Assembly (NCBI GenBank): GCA_038503075.1 | Contig: JBCAML010000015.1 | Location: 1,240,001 to 1,304,000 of the forward strand | DNA length: 64,000 bases | From: Gyromitra esculenta | Lineage: Eukaryota; Ascomycota; Pezizomycetes; Pezizales; Discinaceae | Reading direction: 5' to 3' | Part shown: positions 46,153-57,481 of the stretch, piece by piece | How positions within the stretch are numbered: position 1 is the stretch's first letter | How the letters are laid out: each line of letters opens with the position of its first letter | The notes under the pieces: model-generated | Told to the model about the DNA's origin: nothing | Databases searched by the model: none | The model's input: only the letters and a program-made list of their open reading frames with translations | Made by a program: the position numbers and the translations under genes

Positions 46153-48428
46153 GTCCGCGGTTAGTAATCTATAGATGATGAGAAGAGCGACCTCGTTCTC
46201 CACTAATAGGGTACATATCAGGCACTGGCGGTCAAATAGGTATAGATAGATAGAATGGCTCATAGCTCAAATTATCGATGTGACCTGATGCTGAAGGGAA
46301 ACTGTTGATAAGCTGGCTTTAGGGTCCTCAGCGGGATTACCGGCGAGCTAGCACTCCCAACGAGTGAGCTGTTCGCTAAACGAGCTATGAAATTAAGCTC
46401 TCTAGGCAGGAAAAGTTTGCGAGCCCTACATTATTCGCTTAAACGGGATCATCAAAGGGCACTCGCATTGCATGGAGGACTTGTTTTGTCTCGTCAAATT
46501 GTAGAATATCCCAAAGTGCATAGAACGGCATGGAGCCGGGAAATATATCAACAAAATATAAGTGTCCTTGAGGCCTTAAGCCAGGTCTCGGGGATCCTTG
46601 CCGCTTCAGAAGATTGCCGGACTCCCTGAGACTCCCTGAGACCCTCTGTGGTAGCACTTGGTTGCCCCGCCCGCCTTGTACCAGGTCTCCCTAGGATATC
46701 TTTACGTTCACCACAACTCCAAAGCCCTAACAGTCATCAATACGATGATCACTTTCGAGGATTTTCAGAGCTCGCTTTGTTAAGACCGCAAAGTCTTTCT
46801 GTGGTACGAATGGTGATCTATTCGAAGCAGCAAACTTTGAGGAGTTACTAGTTCCTACATCATACTTGTAATTTGTGTGTTTCAAATAATCCACCAAGTT
46901 AGTATCGAGCAGCAATCATCGCTGACACTTAAAAAATTGCCGAGAGGCTGGGTGAAGGCGTCTGTTGTACAACTCTAGTCTGCGGTGTCTGGGAGTATTG
47001 ATAACTAGGACTGCGCAAAACTTAATCGCTTGTAGGCTAGACGCCATAGCGAATCTCCCAAGCCGTGGAGCTGATTCAAGCGAATAGATGATGACGCTTC
47101 TTAGGGAAGAGCGAGACATGTACCTGCTTGTGACCGGGCCGGGTAATAGATTATTATTTCTTTGGGAAAGAATTGATGTCATGTGTTGGAGATTACAGTC
47201 TCTGGGTAGTCGACGAATAGGGCCTGGGAGAGATATCTGAATCTCCCCCCATTGACATGAGCGTGAGAAAGCTGGGGCAATGATTTTCAAATTAATCCGA
47301 CCATATCTTTATATGAAAGAGATGCAAAAAGAGATACATACTGCGTCCGGATGGAGGTGAACCTCCTACCTATAGCTCAGATAACACAAGGTGCGCCAGC
47401 ATGGATACCGGAGTTGTATGTACCCATCCAAACCTTCTATGCTACTTGACCTCGCCAAGAGATGTGGTGGGCGAATAAATCATGTGACTTTACAAAATCC
47501 TAGCCCTGTATATCACTAAGCTTGGTCTATTCCGCCCTAAATCACATCCAAAGCAATGCTAGAGTCTGGATCGAGGCCAAGCTCTAAGTAGTGCCAGTAT
47601 TTGTGGTGGTAAACTTTTTTTCGCCAGCTGCTCAGTCTCGTCGTGTGGTCTTGTAAGGTTTTGGATGTCCTGATCTAACCCAATTAGGTTTAGTCCGTTG
47701 CTATGGATTTATTTCACTAGAGCATTTGGTTGGAGACAGAGGTATTGGGTGCTAGGCAAATACTACATATCTAGATGTCACGGAGACTACAATTTGATGT
47801 CCCAATAATCCTCGCAAGCAGTCTCCACAGTATTTCCTGGTTCCCGTTTGAAAAAAAAGATCATACGCAACCAAATTCCTTGATAATAGAATCATAGAAT
47901 ATCACTCGTGCGATTAATGCAAGCTCTGTTGAAGTCGATGCTGTTGAGACTGAAGGGGGGGTAGGGGATAAAGATTAAGAAGAACTTACAGCGAAACCGT
48001 ATCCTCTAGATATACTGTTACATGAGAAAGATTCTAGAGCAGGTCACCCACATAGTTAGTTGGAGATATTGCGCTGTGGCGGGTTGTTCAACTAGCTTAC
48101 GTTTCCTGTTGGTCTCCTCAAAAGCTTCGAACCCTAGAGGGGCTGCTCGGTAGTTTGATTTCACGATATATATATAGATAATATATTTTCGGTTCTCTTC
48201 ACCATCTTTTGATCATAAACTATTTGGTAAGCTACCGAGATATCAAGCTACTCCCCGTTTCAACAATACGATGTGACTTCTTTCTTTCTGCTTTTCAAAT
48301 AGGGAGCATTAAGCCCAATGAGCACAACACTATAGGCCTGCGTATATCCAAATAGCTGTAGAATTCAATATCTTGACTTTAGGTAACCTCGTCCCATAAA
48401 TCACAATCAAACTAAAACATAAGTCATT
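46153..48428. other. intergenic, nothing recognised
   Basis: No supported gene. One copy of the dispersed 18-mer lies at 47891-47908. Open frames at 46387-46915 (both strands) and 46916-47290 (minus) lack recognisable motifs. Confidence 0.4.
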
Positions 48429-49337
48429 TCAGGCCTTCTTCCACAATCTGAGCTGTTTGCCCACCTTATACAATTCGACCCCAGACAAATTTCTTCCCTG
48501 CCAGCATATCCTATGAACAGCAGTAACGTCCTCTCCTTTCTCCCTCGCCCACTCCATGACCGGCTTATCCCACTGCTTCTCCCCCCTATACTCTTCATAC
48601 CACCTCAATCCGTCAACATCCCCTTCTTCATCCAGCATGCAAGCAAAACCTCTTGCCACATCCTCCCACATATCCGCATGTGTCTGAACGAATTTCGCAA
48701 ACGTTCTCTCTTTTTCAGTGCCATCCGGATCATCTTTTACCGTTTCTAGTCGAACTGATGAGTTCGCCGTTTGCATCTGTGCTGATGACGGTTTCTCTTC
48801 ACTTTTGCGAGTGACTAGCATTGGTTTTCGCGGAACCGTCCGTATCATCGGTGCTGATTTGCTCGCCGTTAATCTGCGGGATGTAGCCGGGGACACGGGT
48901 AGTACTGGTGATGAAGCGATTGGGTATCCTTCTATAGGCTCCCTCACAGTCACAAACTTCTTTCCCTCCTTCTCCTTCTCCCTCCGCACAGCCTCCACCA
49001 CTCCCCCGATCTTGCTCTCCTCGCCCTCTTCATCCTCCTTTAGCGCTGCCTCTACCTCCCTTAGCGTCATGGTCCCATCACCGCTGAACTCCACCACCCG
49101 CTCTGGCACTGCTGGTGGTGGCTCTGCTTTTAGCCTCGTAACCATGTCTTCAATCTCTCTACACGCATTGTTGTACCGCTGTGTCATCGCTCCGACCTCC
49201 TGTCTCAGCCGCTTGATTTCGCGCAAGAGCGTCTCTTTCTCTCGGTTCCAGTCCGCCTCGATAGCGAAGAGCTTGTGTACAAGTTGTACATGGTGAGTCC
49301 GCTTCCTGATATTCGGCGCTCTTGCGTGCCGCATCAT
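48429..49337 (-). CDS. coiled-coil protein of unknown function, 302 aa
   Basis: A single minus-strand frame beginning with two ATGs (49337 and 49334). The N-terminal ~75 residues are basic and heptad-like (ADWNREKETLLREIKRLRQE, then MTQRYNNACREIEDMVTRLK), consistent with a coiled coil. An acidic/charged segment follows (VEAALKEDEEGEESK), then a Ser/Pro/Thr-rich basic linker (about 140-210). The C-terminal ~85 residues look folded and Trp-rich (MWEDVARGFACML, GLRWYEEYRGEKQWDKPVMEW, RICWQGRNLSGVELY shown in pieces). No signal peptide or membrane helix. I do not recognise a named family, although the coiled-coil start resembles uncharacterised ascomycete proteins. Upstream splicing cannot be excluded. 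Confidence 0.68.
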   Translation of the reverse strand: MMRHARAPNIRKRTHHVQLVHKLFAIEADWNREKETLLREIKRLRQEVGAMTQRYNNACREIEDMVTRLKAEPPPAVPERVVEFSGDGTMTLREVEAALKEDEEGEESKIGGVVEAVRREKEKEGKKFVTVREPIEGYPIASSPVLPVSPATSRRLTASKSAPMIRTVPRKPMLVTRKSEEKPSSAQMQTANSSVRLETVKDDPDGTEKERTFAKFVQTHADMWEDVARGFACMLDEEGDVDGLRWYEEYRGEKQWDKPVMEWAREKGEDVTAVHRICWQGRNLSGVELYKVGKQLRLWKKA

Positions 49338-50269
49338 TGCGGGGCCGGCAGTGTCGAACGGAGTGAATAGATGGCGATGCTGAGATGGCAGCAGAGGTGA
49401 GATGGTGATGAGGGGTCGTGGCGAGCTGTAATTGGTTGGCTTGCCATCCTGGAAAGTAGAGATTTGGATGGGTTGTGGTGGAATATATGAGTTTATATTC
49501 TTTGTGTATTAATGTATTTCTTTCTGCCTGCATGATGTGGATTTGTAGCTTATATGTGTGTTTGGAGTTTCGACCAATGGGCGTAGTGGTTTCTCTGGGG
49601 TTTGAGAGGTTGGAGCTGGGGTTTGTCCTAGCGACTGAATATTGTTGGGTATGCGTCTAGCTGGTGTGGATATTGTTGGAAGGGATTAATGGGAGTATTT
49701 TTTTCTTCCCTTAGAGATGTTAATAGGATGTACTTCTGTGCCAATACGTGGTGCGATATTTGAGGCGACCATGAAGACGAGGGTATATTCAGAGTGCTTA
49801 GGGGCTTCTTTGGTAATAAAACTACCAGAGATGTCTATTTAGCCCAACTAAGAGAAATCTGTCTGAATTGACTACTTGGGGGGTGCTGATGGTGCATTAA
49901 AGTCTCAATTGAGATCATGAAATATCACTCGTAAATTTCACGACCGGATTTGAGTGATTGTGCCTCGCTTTTGGATATTGGCATGCTAGCTTGGAGTAAA
50001 AGCTATTAAAAAAATACCTCTATCCTGCAGGAAATTATTGCTGTGTGCCGGGTGTGGTAAGCTATTCTCCATACCGTCATACAGCGCTAACGACTCGCTC
50101 TATAGGAATATACTTTTAACGCATTGTTATGTTTTTATAAGGAGAGTATTCTTTAAATAAAACCAAATGATCGTTTTATGTTGACTGAATTTATTTTTTC
50201 TCTCAGCAGTGGTATCTGAGGGTTGAAATGTAAAGCTAAGTGAGATGCAATGTAAAAAAGATGGTATGA

Positions 50270-50384
50270 GTTCAGTACCTGGGATTCCCACATGGTCACC
50301 CACTGCAGTACTAACCAGGCGATACGATGCTTGGATATGCCAGAGCGGACGGGATGGCTCATTCTCATCGTTCTATGACCGAAC
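50270..50384 (-). rRNA. 5S ribosomal RNA
   Basis: Read on the minus strand, the 115-nt sequence keeps the universal 5S landmarks in order: GGTCATA near the 5' end, ATCCCGTCCGCTC, AAGC in the box A region, GGTTAGTA, GTGGGTGACCA and GGGAATCCC. The ends pair as helix I (GTTCGGT with ACTGAAC, one G-U pair), and CCTGG/CCAGG close the helix IV/V arm. A T6 run follows on the minus strand 10-16 nt downstream (plus 50254-50259), fitting a Pol III terminator. Dispersed single 5S genes are normal in filamentous ascomycetes. The box A area (TATCCAAGC) deviates a little from Neurospora, so reduced function is possible. Confidence 0.85.
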
Positions 50385-50587
50385 ACGTTGCTTCTAGACA
50401 GTTTCTCAATAATAAAGTGGCTTTTGAGGACACCTTAGTTATTTCTAGCGTTAGGCTCTGGGAGCCCTCTGTCACACTGAGCTTGATGCTCCAGAAACAG
50501 CTCCTTGACAACTGCATTATCTACCCCGCTTAGCAAAGGGGCATGGAAACACGAGGGTAAGGTAATAAGATGCAACGAAAGATAAGT

Positions 50588-50700
50588 TGAGCCCAGTGCC
50601 TGAGATTCTCACGTGGTCGCACACTGCAGTACTGGTTGGGCGATACGATGCCTAAGTAACAGTGTGTTGGGATCGACCCCCTTAAATCAGTCACAGAAAG
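50588..50700 (-). pseudogene. diverged 5S rRNA copy
   Basis: This aligns with the 5S gene at 50270-50384, including its 3' flank (AGATGCAA...GAT...TGAG). It keeps GGCATCGTATCGCC, CAGTACTGCAGTG, GCGACCA and GAGAATCTCAGG, while GGTTAG has become CAACCAG-like and the 3' T6 terminator is reduced to TTT. Nearly all differences are transitions. The 5' third is hard to align. It is probably a mutated duplicate, though a variant 5S gene is possible. Confidence 0.7.
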
Positions 50701-51264
50701 CGTGTTCTCAGGCTCCCGTTTTATGAGGGTAGCTCTCGCCTAGATGCTGTCTTCTGCAAGCACGTGCTGGAACTCCAACAGAGCCCTGTACTACGGGGTA
50801 GAGGAAAGCGTGCCACCAGGTGGCAGTACTGTTGGCAGTGTAAAACTCGACCGCTATCTCAACTCAAGACCACAGAAGCCCTTGAATTTTTACAGCAAGC
50901 TTACATAAAGTAGAGAGGCTTCAGAGAGAGAGAATTAAACGCTAGTATGCGAAAGAAGAGCATCAGAATGTCGAGCGCGAAGAGGGGCGCCAAGGCCAGC
51001 ACCGCCACTTGGTAATAGACTTTCCCTTACACTCATAGTACACAATAAATGGCATACGAGCCTACTTAAAACGGGCGTTCAGTTATTTCGGCTTGGATAA
51101 TTGTGTGTGGGGACCGGCTTCGCTTTGGATTGGTCAAAGGGAGATTGCCCCAGACGTCGACAGAGGGGGGTCGCCTCTAGAACGCTGGTTTCGTTACCGT
51201 TTATATATGCTTAACATTAATCAATATTGTCCTTTTGCTTTTCCTAATTATGTCGTGTTTAAAT
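50701..51264. other. intergenic, nothing recognised
   Basis: No supported gene in this 560-bp stretch. It lies between the diverged 5S copy and the GH25-like pseudogene. Confidence 0.4.
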
Positions 51265-51959
51265 GAGAAATTAAGCGCGAGAGTTAAACGAGCTTTCCGT
51301 TCTGGCTGGTTTCTTGTGTTAGCAGTGGCCGATATGACCAAACTTCATCAAGAACTATAAGAATATCAGGGCATCCGGGATTGGTGGCATTGATGCGTAC
51401 TTCTTTCCATGTAAGTATATCCCTTGCAGAATTTTGAAATATCATCTTTCGAGACCGAAGCCTTGTTGATGGGGACGTGTATCAAGGTACCGGATCCATC
51501 CACGATTGCAAATCTCCTCAGCAACAGGTTGATGAGATAGTTCAATATGTGAATAAGAATAAGATGAAGTTGCATCGTCTTTGGTTTGACCTCGAGCCCC
51601 TTCCAAGGGCTCGCCATGCAAGGGCTGGGATTATGGTAAGATGCAGAATGCTGTACTGGCGAGGAAATTTATTGCTGCAATCAAGGGGACGAAATGGAAA
51701 TGGGGGGCCGTAAGTCGATCCGTTGTGACTCTTGCCGGTGTATTCTTGAACTAATTCTCCTATGCAGTACACAAACCCTGTACAGTGGCCAAAGATGTTT
51801 GAATCGAAAAACGTCGATATTACATCTGAACTCCCGCTATGGATCGTGAAATGGGATAAGGTTGTTGAATTACCCAAGGATGGAAATTTCATGGGGGGGC
51901 TGGACTTCTGTATTCGCGAAGCAATATCAACAGTCCACCGGCGGATGTACGTCTGCTAG
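51265..51959 (+). pseudogene. GH25 lysozyme-like gene with two frameshifts
   Basis: Pieces in order match the fungal GH25-like lysozyme family: RVKRAFRSG, GRYDQ, then (frameshift near 51340) NFIKNYKNIRASGIGGIDAYFFPC spanning a GT-AG intron at 51411-51486. QQQVDEIVQYV and RLWFDLEP follow, then (frameshift near 51600) KGWDYGKMQNAVLARKFI, a second intron 51710-51767 with a CTAAT branch, and PVQWPKMF...ELPLWIVKWDKV to a stop at 51959. Aspartate/glutamate positions typical of the family (IDAYFFPC, LWFDLEP) are visible. The usual C-terminal end is altered. Splice sites are intact, so two single-base sequencing errors could also explain it; otherwise it is a recent pseudogene. The 5' end is not defined. 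Confidence 0.6.
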
Positions 51960-54900
51960 GACCTTTGATCTGAATGTTTTCACGGATTAGAGCGTATCTA
52001 GAATAGCGGTGCTACTGTGGTTGATTATTTTATCGAAGATGCAGAATTTCTTTTGTTTTATAAAAGCATTCTATCAGTTCTGTAGTCTTATCCACCTGTA
52101 TACTACGGTGAAATGCAATTTCATGATACTTTCAGATATCGATTGAACACTCCCTTAATACCTATTGAATAAATGAATAAATGAACACTCTCTTAGCCCT
52201 AGATACTACACCGACTTCTCTCACTCGTTTACAGTCACCCACCAACTATAATAGAGACCCCGTTCCATCCCATCTCCGTCATTTCGTCGATAAAAACCAT
52301 CTCAACTAACTAACCAATACTAGCTAGAAACAGCAAAGCTTTTCATCCTGGAAACCTACAAACGCAATATTTGAGTAACAGTGTACATGTGTCAGGATCA
52401 ATCTCACCTTAAATCAGCCACGCAACCAGTAAGTATAAGTGACATAAAAGCGTAAAACCTATTCTCCGGGGATTTGTAAATCGTTTATTGAGATTCTAAT
52501 TTTGTTTCACTAGTTCTGTAGGGGTTTTTGATAGGAAAATTCGTAAAGTTTGTTACTTCTGGCGCGCGGGTGTCGCGATCGCCTCAATAAGCGACCATCA
52601 ATTCGGATCAAACCAATCAAACAAACCCCACTTACTAAGCACTTTCCTACCACCGTCGATGTGACAGTTGCTAACGCTCTCTGTATACAGCAAATCCCTG
52701 CGGTTTTTGAAATACCGTGATGCAGTGAGCTCTGAGATACCCTCCAAACACATAACCTCTATCAGAAGTTTTGAATAGCGTTTTATTAGAATAAGACTTA
52801 CGTGTCCATCATGTGATCGGCGACAAAACACCCCGGTACGGGTAAATGATTATTCCACTATGGATAGAATATTGTGCGTGCGCAGGAACAGAGAGTATAT
52901 ATGTGGGACAGAGTACTACAGTGCAATTTCCTTGAGTGTGGATATTGAGAGTAGTCTAGTTCGGTATCGATTTACACTGTTATCTCTCCGTATCAGTTAC
53001 CTTGTTTACCTTTTGCGCATCCTACTATTTTATCACATCTGAGATTGACACGTATACGTTTGGATATGTGTGCCGGGATATCTGGGTCCACAGACACATA
53101 GGCCATTCCCGTCCTCATGAAAAATCACTCGTCAGCGACCACCAACGTCACGCGCCACCACACCCCCAATTCCATCAAAAAAGGCGACCGCGCTAGACGC
53201 AAGCCAGAGCTACGCGGCTATGAGTAAGATTAAAAGATAACAACCATCTAAATCTATAGGTACGGAAAATCAACCAAAATTTCATCTACTCCCATTGGGA
53301 CGGATCATAATTTACCAAAATCTCATATTCTCAATCGATTCGACAGCCTCTAGCAGATCCTCTAACTCGGGATTTCTATGTCACCTGTCTCAATTACCAA
53401 ATCTCACAATATCCTTCAACCCCACCAAGCTCCTTCACCTCTAGGAAATTTAGGAATTGACGATACCTAAAATCAGAGGCCGTTCGCTTTCGGCTCATGC
53501 CCTCATACCTTGAGCATTGCTCTCAACAACGTGAATTACCATACAAAGGTCAGACATTACCGTAACGCATCGTGTGCTGCATTTTGAAATCCTCATGTTA
53601 ATATTATCTATTTCTATTAGCTAAAGGATGACTTCGAGAGAGCTTGTACATATACATGTATGTACCATTCCCGGGAAACTTGGTTGCATCCCACTCTGTA
53701 CGACCTCACTTGGTGAAATTCATCCACAATATACATTAATTATAAGCGCGCCTAGCATAGATAAATATTGCAATAATAATGACCAATATTGTAGTTGTTG
53801 CTAAGAAGACAGTGAAATTGGATATTTTAGGGAGAAAATATAACTACAGGCGATTTGAAGAGTGGATTTGGAAAGAAAACGACATGGTTTCGGAAGGATG
53901 GGGTAATGATATATGTGATGGAGGAGAAACGACTAGACATAGCGGGGCACATAGCTATAACCACTTAGGAAAGGTTAGGGTGAGACTACGAATTAGAGGT
54001 TCTGTCACCCCTTCCTATGCATGATCATCTAGCCCTTTTAAAGACTACGCACAATGCTGGAAATCTTCGTCTCTGCTGGTGCATCTTGAGATGAGATCAA
54101 TCACCAAAAGACAATTTAGAGATTTCTATAAATCGGTAGTGAGACAAACCGGCGATTGACATTTGGAGCATGCCAGGAACACGATCCATCCGGATATGAA
54201 AGGCATGAGAAAGCCATCTCCATTGTATTTGGTGTGTGTGGGGGGAGTTTGATACGTATTCAACTCCAGCAAGATATCGAGTAGTATATCGAGCAAGATT
54301 ATAGGACTCTGCTGGTGTGACACAATCGGTATACGTAGTGATGGGCTCTTCCGACAAACATGCTACACCTAAACTTTGATTCAAACTAATACGGCCAAAG
54401 GAGCACAGAACGCAGTAGAGTGAGTGAAAGACATGCGATTAAATTAGTAGAAACGTTTCCATCAATATCATGACCATTTGCTGCTTCATATATAACAGTT
54501 TCTGATCTTGCATTAACTTTTCCAGCTATTAATTGTGTTTATGGAGGTAGTACTCTCTTTGATCAATACATATCCTGTGGGCTGACATACCCTCGATAAG
54601 CGTACTTGACTACATTTGCTTCCATTGGTTGGATATCGCTTTGCTCTGTTATGACTGGGGAAATTCACACGCTAGCACTCGTAGAATATTAGAGTCATAG
54701 TAGAAGCATACAGCGTTTATTTTTAGCTTAACCACGAGCAGTTATTATCTTTGCCTTGCACCCATCGATCATCCCGTTGAAATTAGGAAGGGTATATGGC
54801 AATTAAGGGTGTTTTAAGTCCAAGTCGGGGATTGTAGCCTACATTCATTTAGTGAAGAATCTTTGAAAGCAAAAAAGAGAAGTTTCAATGGAAAAAAGCG

Positions 54901-56010
54901 TATCACTATTGGAATAAACGACTTCGCGTTGATCCCGAGAAAAGCAGATTAATCCCAGTAATGGAAGAACAGAAGGGAAAGACATGGGGATGCGGAGATG
55001 TTAAAATGGAGTAGTTCGGAGTAGTCGGTGGGACCGCCTTTCTGAAGGTACGGCACTGACGAAAAGCATCCAGGTCATGCGGGATATGCTAAGAGAGGAA
55101 GCGAAGAATAATTAGGAGAACGGGATGTTTACGGTGGTTTTGAGTGTATTTTGTTTTTGAGTTGGTTTGGGTTTACCGATAGCCATAAATGCCAAGACAA
55201 CACTAATCAGCCCATTGCATGATTGAATCTAGAAGAATTCAGTTACATGGATTAAACTGGGCGAGATGAGAAATTACCAGAGATCAGTCGTCGGGCAGAA
55301 ATTACATAATTGGGCAATGGTCGGCGCTAGCTAATAATTTAGATCACATCGAGAAATATACAGATAGTGGGACGAGGGCTTCGCTTGGTGAGTGAGAATG
55401 GCAGGGGTCTGTTAGGGCTTGCATGTTACCCTGACTGTCTGGGACGCGATTTGGTGGATAACCGAAATTTCCAACTGCTCGGTTCTCAGTTGTCAGTTCG
55501 CTTTAGAACTGCCGCATTTTGTATCGGTGTTTAGCTGCAACCTGTTGTGCCAGATGCCGGGAATCTAGAGTATTTCATCGGGATCGCAAAAGATATCTCT
55601 CTGAAAGTATTTGGCCTGAAGATCCGGATCCGTGCCGGACAGCAAGCTCAAGGGATCTGCAATGTTTTGGAACATTCAGAGAAGGGCTGAGACATTATGA
55701 ATCACCATACTCTCGGGTGTCACAATATGAGCCCCGGCTCCTGCCTTGTGTTTAGATCTTGTTATTTGGTGTTGCAAGCACCAGATTGGTGGTTAATCGT
55801 GGTTCGGATTAGAATTCTTATTTTAACCTCACTGGCTGCCCATTCACACACACCCCCACGAGCCGCACACGCGCAGATCGCAGAGAACTACTCGCTGCTA
55901 GGGTGGCTACTAACTAGTCCTTTTAATGGCTGGCAGGATGATGTTGCGTTAAAATAATACCCATTGGGCTCAGCCATACCCTAGACGGTAGTAGCGCATT
56001 CTCATAAATA
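51960..56010. other. intergenic, nothing coding recognised
   Basis: Apart from a 5S-related fragment at 52373-52423 and one 18-mer copy near 53114-53131, I see no supported gene. A TACATGTA palindrome lies at 53653. Short frames (for example 53779-54024) have no recognisable features. Confidence 0.4.
52373..52423 (-). repeat. fragment shared with the diverged 5S copy
   Basis: The plus-strand segment AGTAACAGTGT...GGATCAATCTCACCTTAAATCAGCCAC (in pieces) matches AGTAACAGTGT...GGGATCGACCCCCTTAAATCAGTCAC at about 50655-50696, which is the 5' part of the diverged 5S copy. The 5S 3' half is absent here. Confidence 0.6.
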
Positions 56011-56080
56011 CTCGTGGTCCAGGGTAAGAACCTGAAAACATGGGGTGTACGGTTTTGTATGCTACGAAGAGAACCTAATA
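56011..56080 (+). mobile_element. half copy of the 58.66-kb hairpin element
   Basis: CTCGTGGTCCAGGGTAAGAA and CCTGAAAACATGGGGTGT, then a GGTTTTGTATGCT block, match the left arm and adjoining interior of the element at 58660-58786. TA precedes it (56009-56010). No right arm is visible, so it is a truncated or decayed copy. Confidence 0.6.
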
Positions 56081-56286
56081 AGTATTAGTTGGGTCTGACA
56101 ACGAGGCAAAGAAAAAACTGCATTCCTAATTTCTAAATGGTTATCACGCACTAAGTGCTTCTAACCATACGTGATTTTTAGGATAATAGAATAAATAGGT
56201 GTTTACAAAAGAAACAGCGTCATGCCAAATCGCCCTTGAGAAAGTATCCTCCTCTGTTTGGCCAGCTTAGATTACTAACACTGTAC

Positions 56287-57481
56287 CTAAACAATCGAAA
56301 CCACCATAGCCACAAAAATAGAACCAATAATAGCCATAACGCTAAAACCCTTATCCACCGATCCAAGTCCAGTAAATGGCTCAGTAGATGTTGAGTCCGA
56401 GCCCGAAATCTGTGCGTCCCCGCAGTTTGGCGGAGCATATAGAGGGGTGAGGATCTACGGACAATGTGTTAGAAGAAATTCGAGCAGCAAGCCCGAGTTT
56501 GAAGTCTCATACCTCCTCCATAGCGTGAACCACGCCGTTTATAGTAATTACATCAGTTTGTACCACGCGTACACAGTTAATATAGAACACTTCCTTGGAC
56601 TTGGTAACATAGAGCTTGGAGCCTTGGTTCGTTTCAAGCACCATGCCATCCTCGAGATAAGGAGTATAGAATGCAGTATTGTTAACAGTGTGGTATCCGA
56701 TTTGCGAAGCGTTTATTGTTGTCTGGTTTCCAAATGCTGAATCAATTGGTATGAAGACTGTCATCTGGTCCGCGACAAGATAGTCATTCACGATATTGGC
56801 AGCCTCGAGAGAGCCCAAAAACTTTGTGCGGCCGGTATATTGGAGAGTTTCGGTCAGCAATGCCGGGAGCGTGAAGACACTTAGCAGGCCCTGACGGTTA
56901 GAATTTTCGGTCTCATGAGTTAATTTAATGGGCCGAATGGGCAGACTTACGCATCGACAATCTGAGCGAAGCCCTGAAGACATGGAATTTCGCCAGATAT
57001 GGTCTTAGATGTATCCCCGGCACCAGTAGAGAAAGTAATATTTGTGTTCTGGGTTGTATTGCCTAGCTGACCCCCGCTGACGCTGGATCCGGGATCGGGT
57101 GAGACTGATACAATGACACTGTTTCTTCCTGGAGATGTCTCATCGTCGGCTGTGGTGACGACGGACCTTATGTCATCGCCTGGTGCTCTCTTGTTAGGCC
57201 CTTGGGTGGGTTTTGGATGGGTCTGCTCGGCGGAAAACACGCCCAGTCTTTGCCCTATGGTTTCTTATCGCTTGATCGGAAGGAACATAGATAGTGGTAT
57301 TTCTCTGCTGAGAATATACCGCATACAATTGTGGATATTGCTTCATAAGCGCACCGAACATCTGCATTCCTGCTGTCTGGTCGCAGACATCTTGAATATC
57401 AGGGGATTGGCAAACAACCGCGGCCGGTGCGAAAAGCAGAACACACGAAGCGGTAAACAAAAGTGTTAGAAATCTTGTCAT
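56287..57481 (-). CDS. fasciclin (FAS1) domain protein, secreted and membrane-anchored
   Basis: A probable cell-surface adhesion protein. Exons on the minus strand are 57481-57241, 57179-56951, 56879-56513 and 56454-56287, giving 334 aa. Introns 2 and 3 are clear (GTAAGT donor with CTAAC branch and CTAAG acceptor; GTATGA to CCGTAG). Intron 1 is inferred (GTGTTT donor, CCTAAC branch, CACCAG acceptor, 61 nt) because the frame must shift there. Residues 1-25 form a signal peptide (LLFTASCVLLFAPAAVVC). A partial first FAS1 unit follows (TTIYVPSDQAIRN ... GEIPCLQGFAQIVDA), then a second one (LLTETLQYTGRTKFL, MTVFIPIDSAF, closing INGVVHAMEEILTP). N-glycosylation sequons occur in the linker. After a Ser/Thr-rich stretch the C-terminal ~20 residues are hydrophobic (VMAIIGSIFVAMVVSIV), a GPI-anchor or membrane signal. 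Confidence 0.85.

Noticed and set aside
48718..49296. 192-codon plus-strand frame rich in Ser/Thr
   Set aside because: It mirrors the minus-strand coiled-coil gene. The Ser/Thr-rich composition comes from reading acidic codons backwards.
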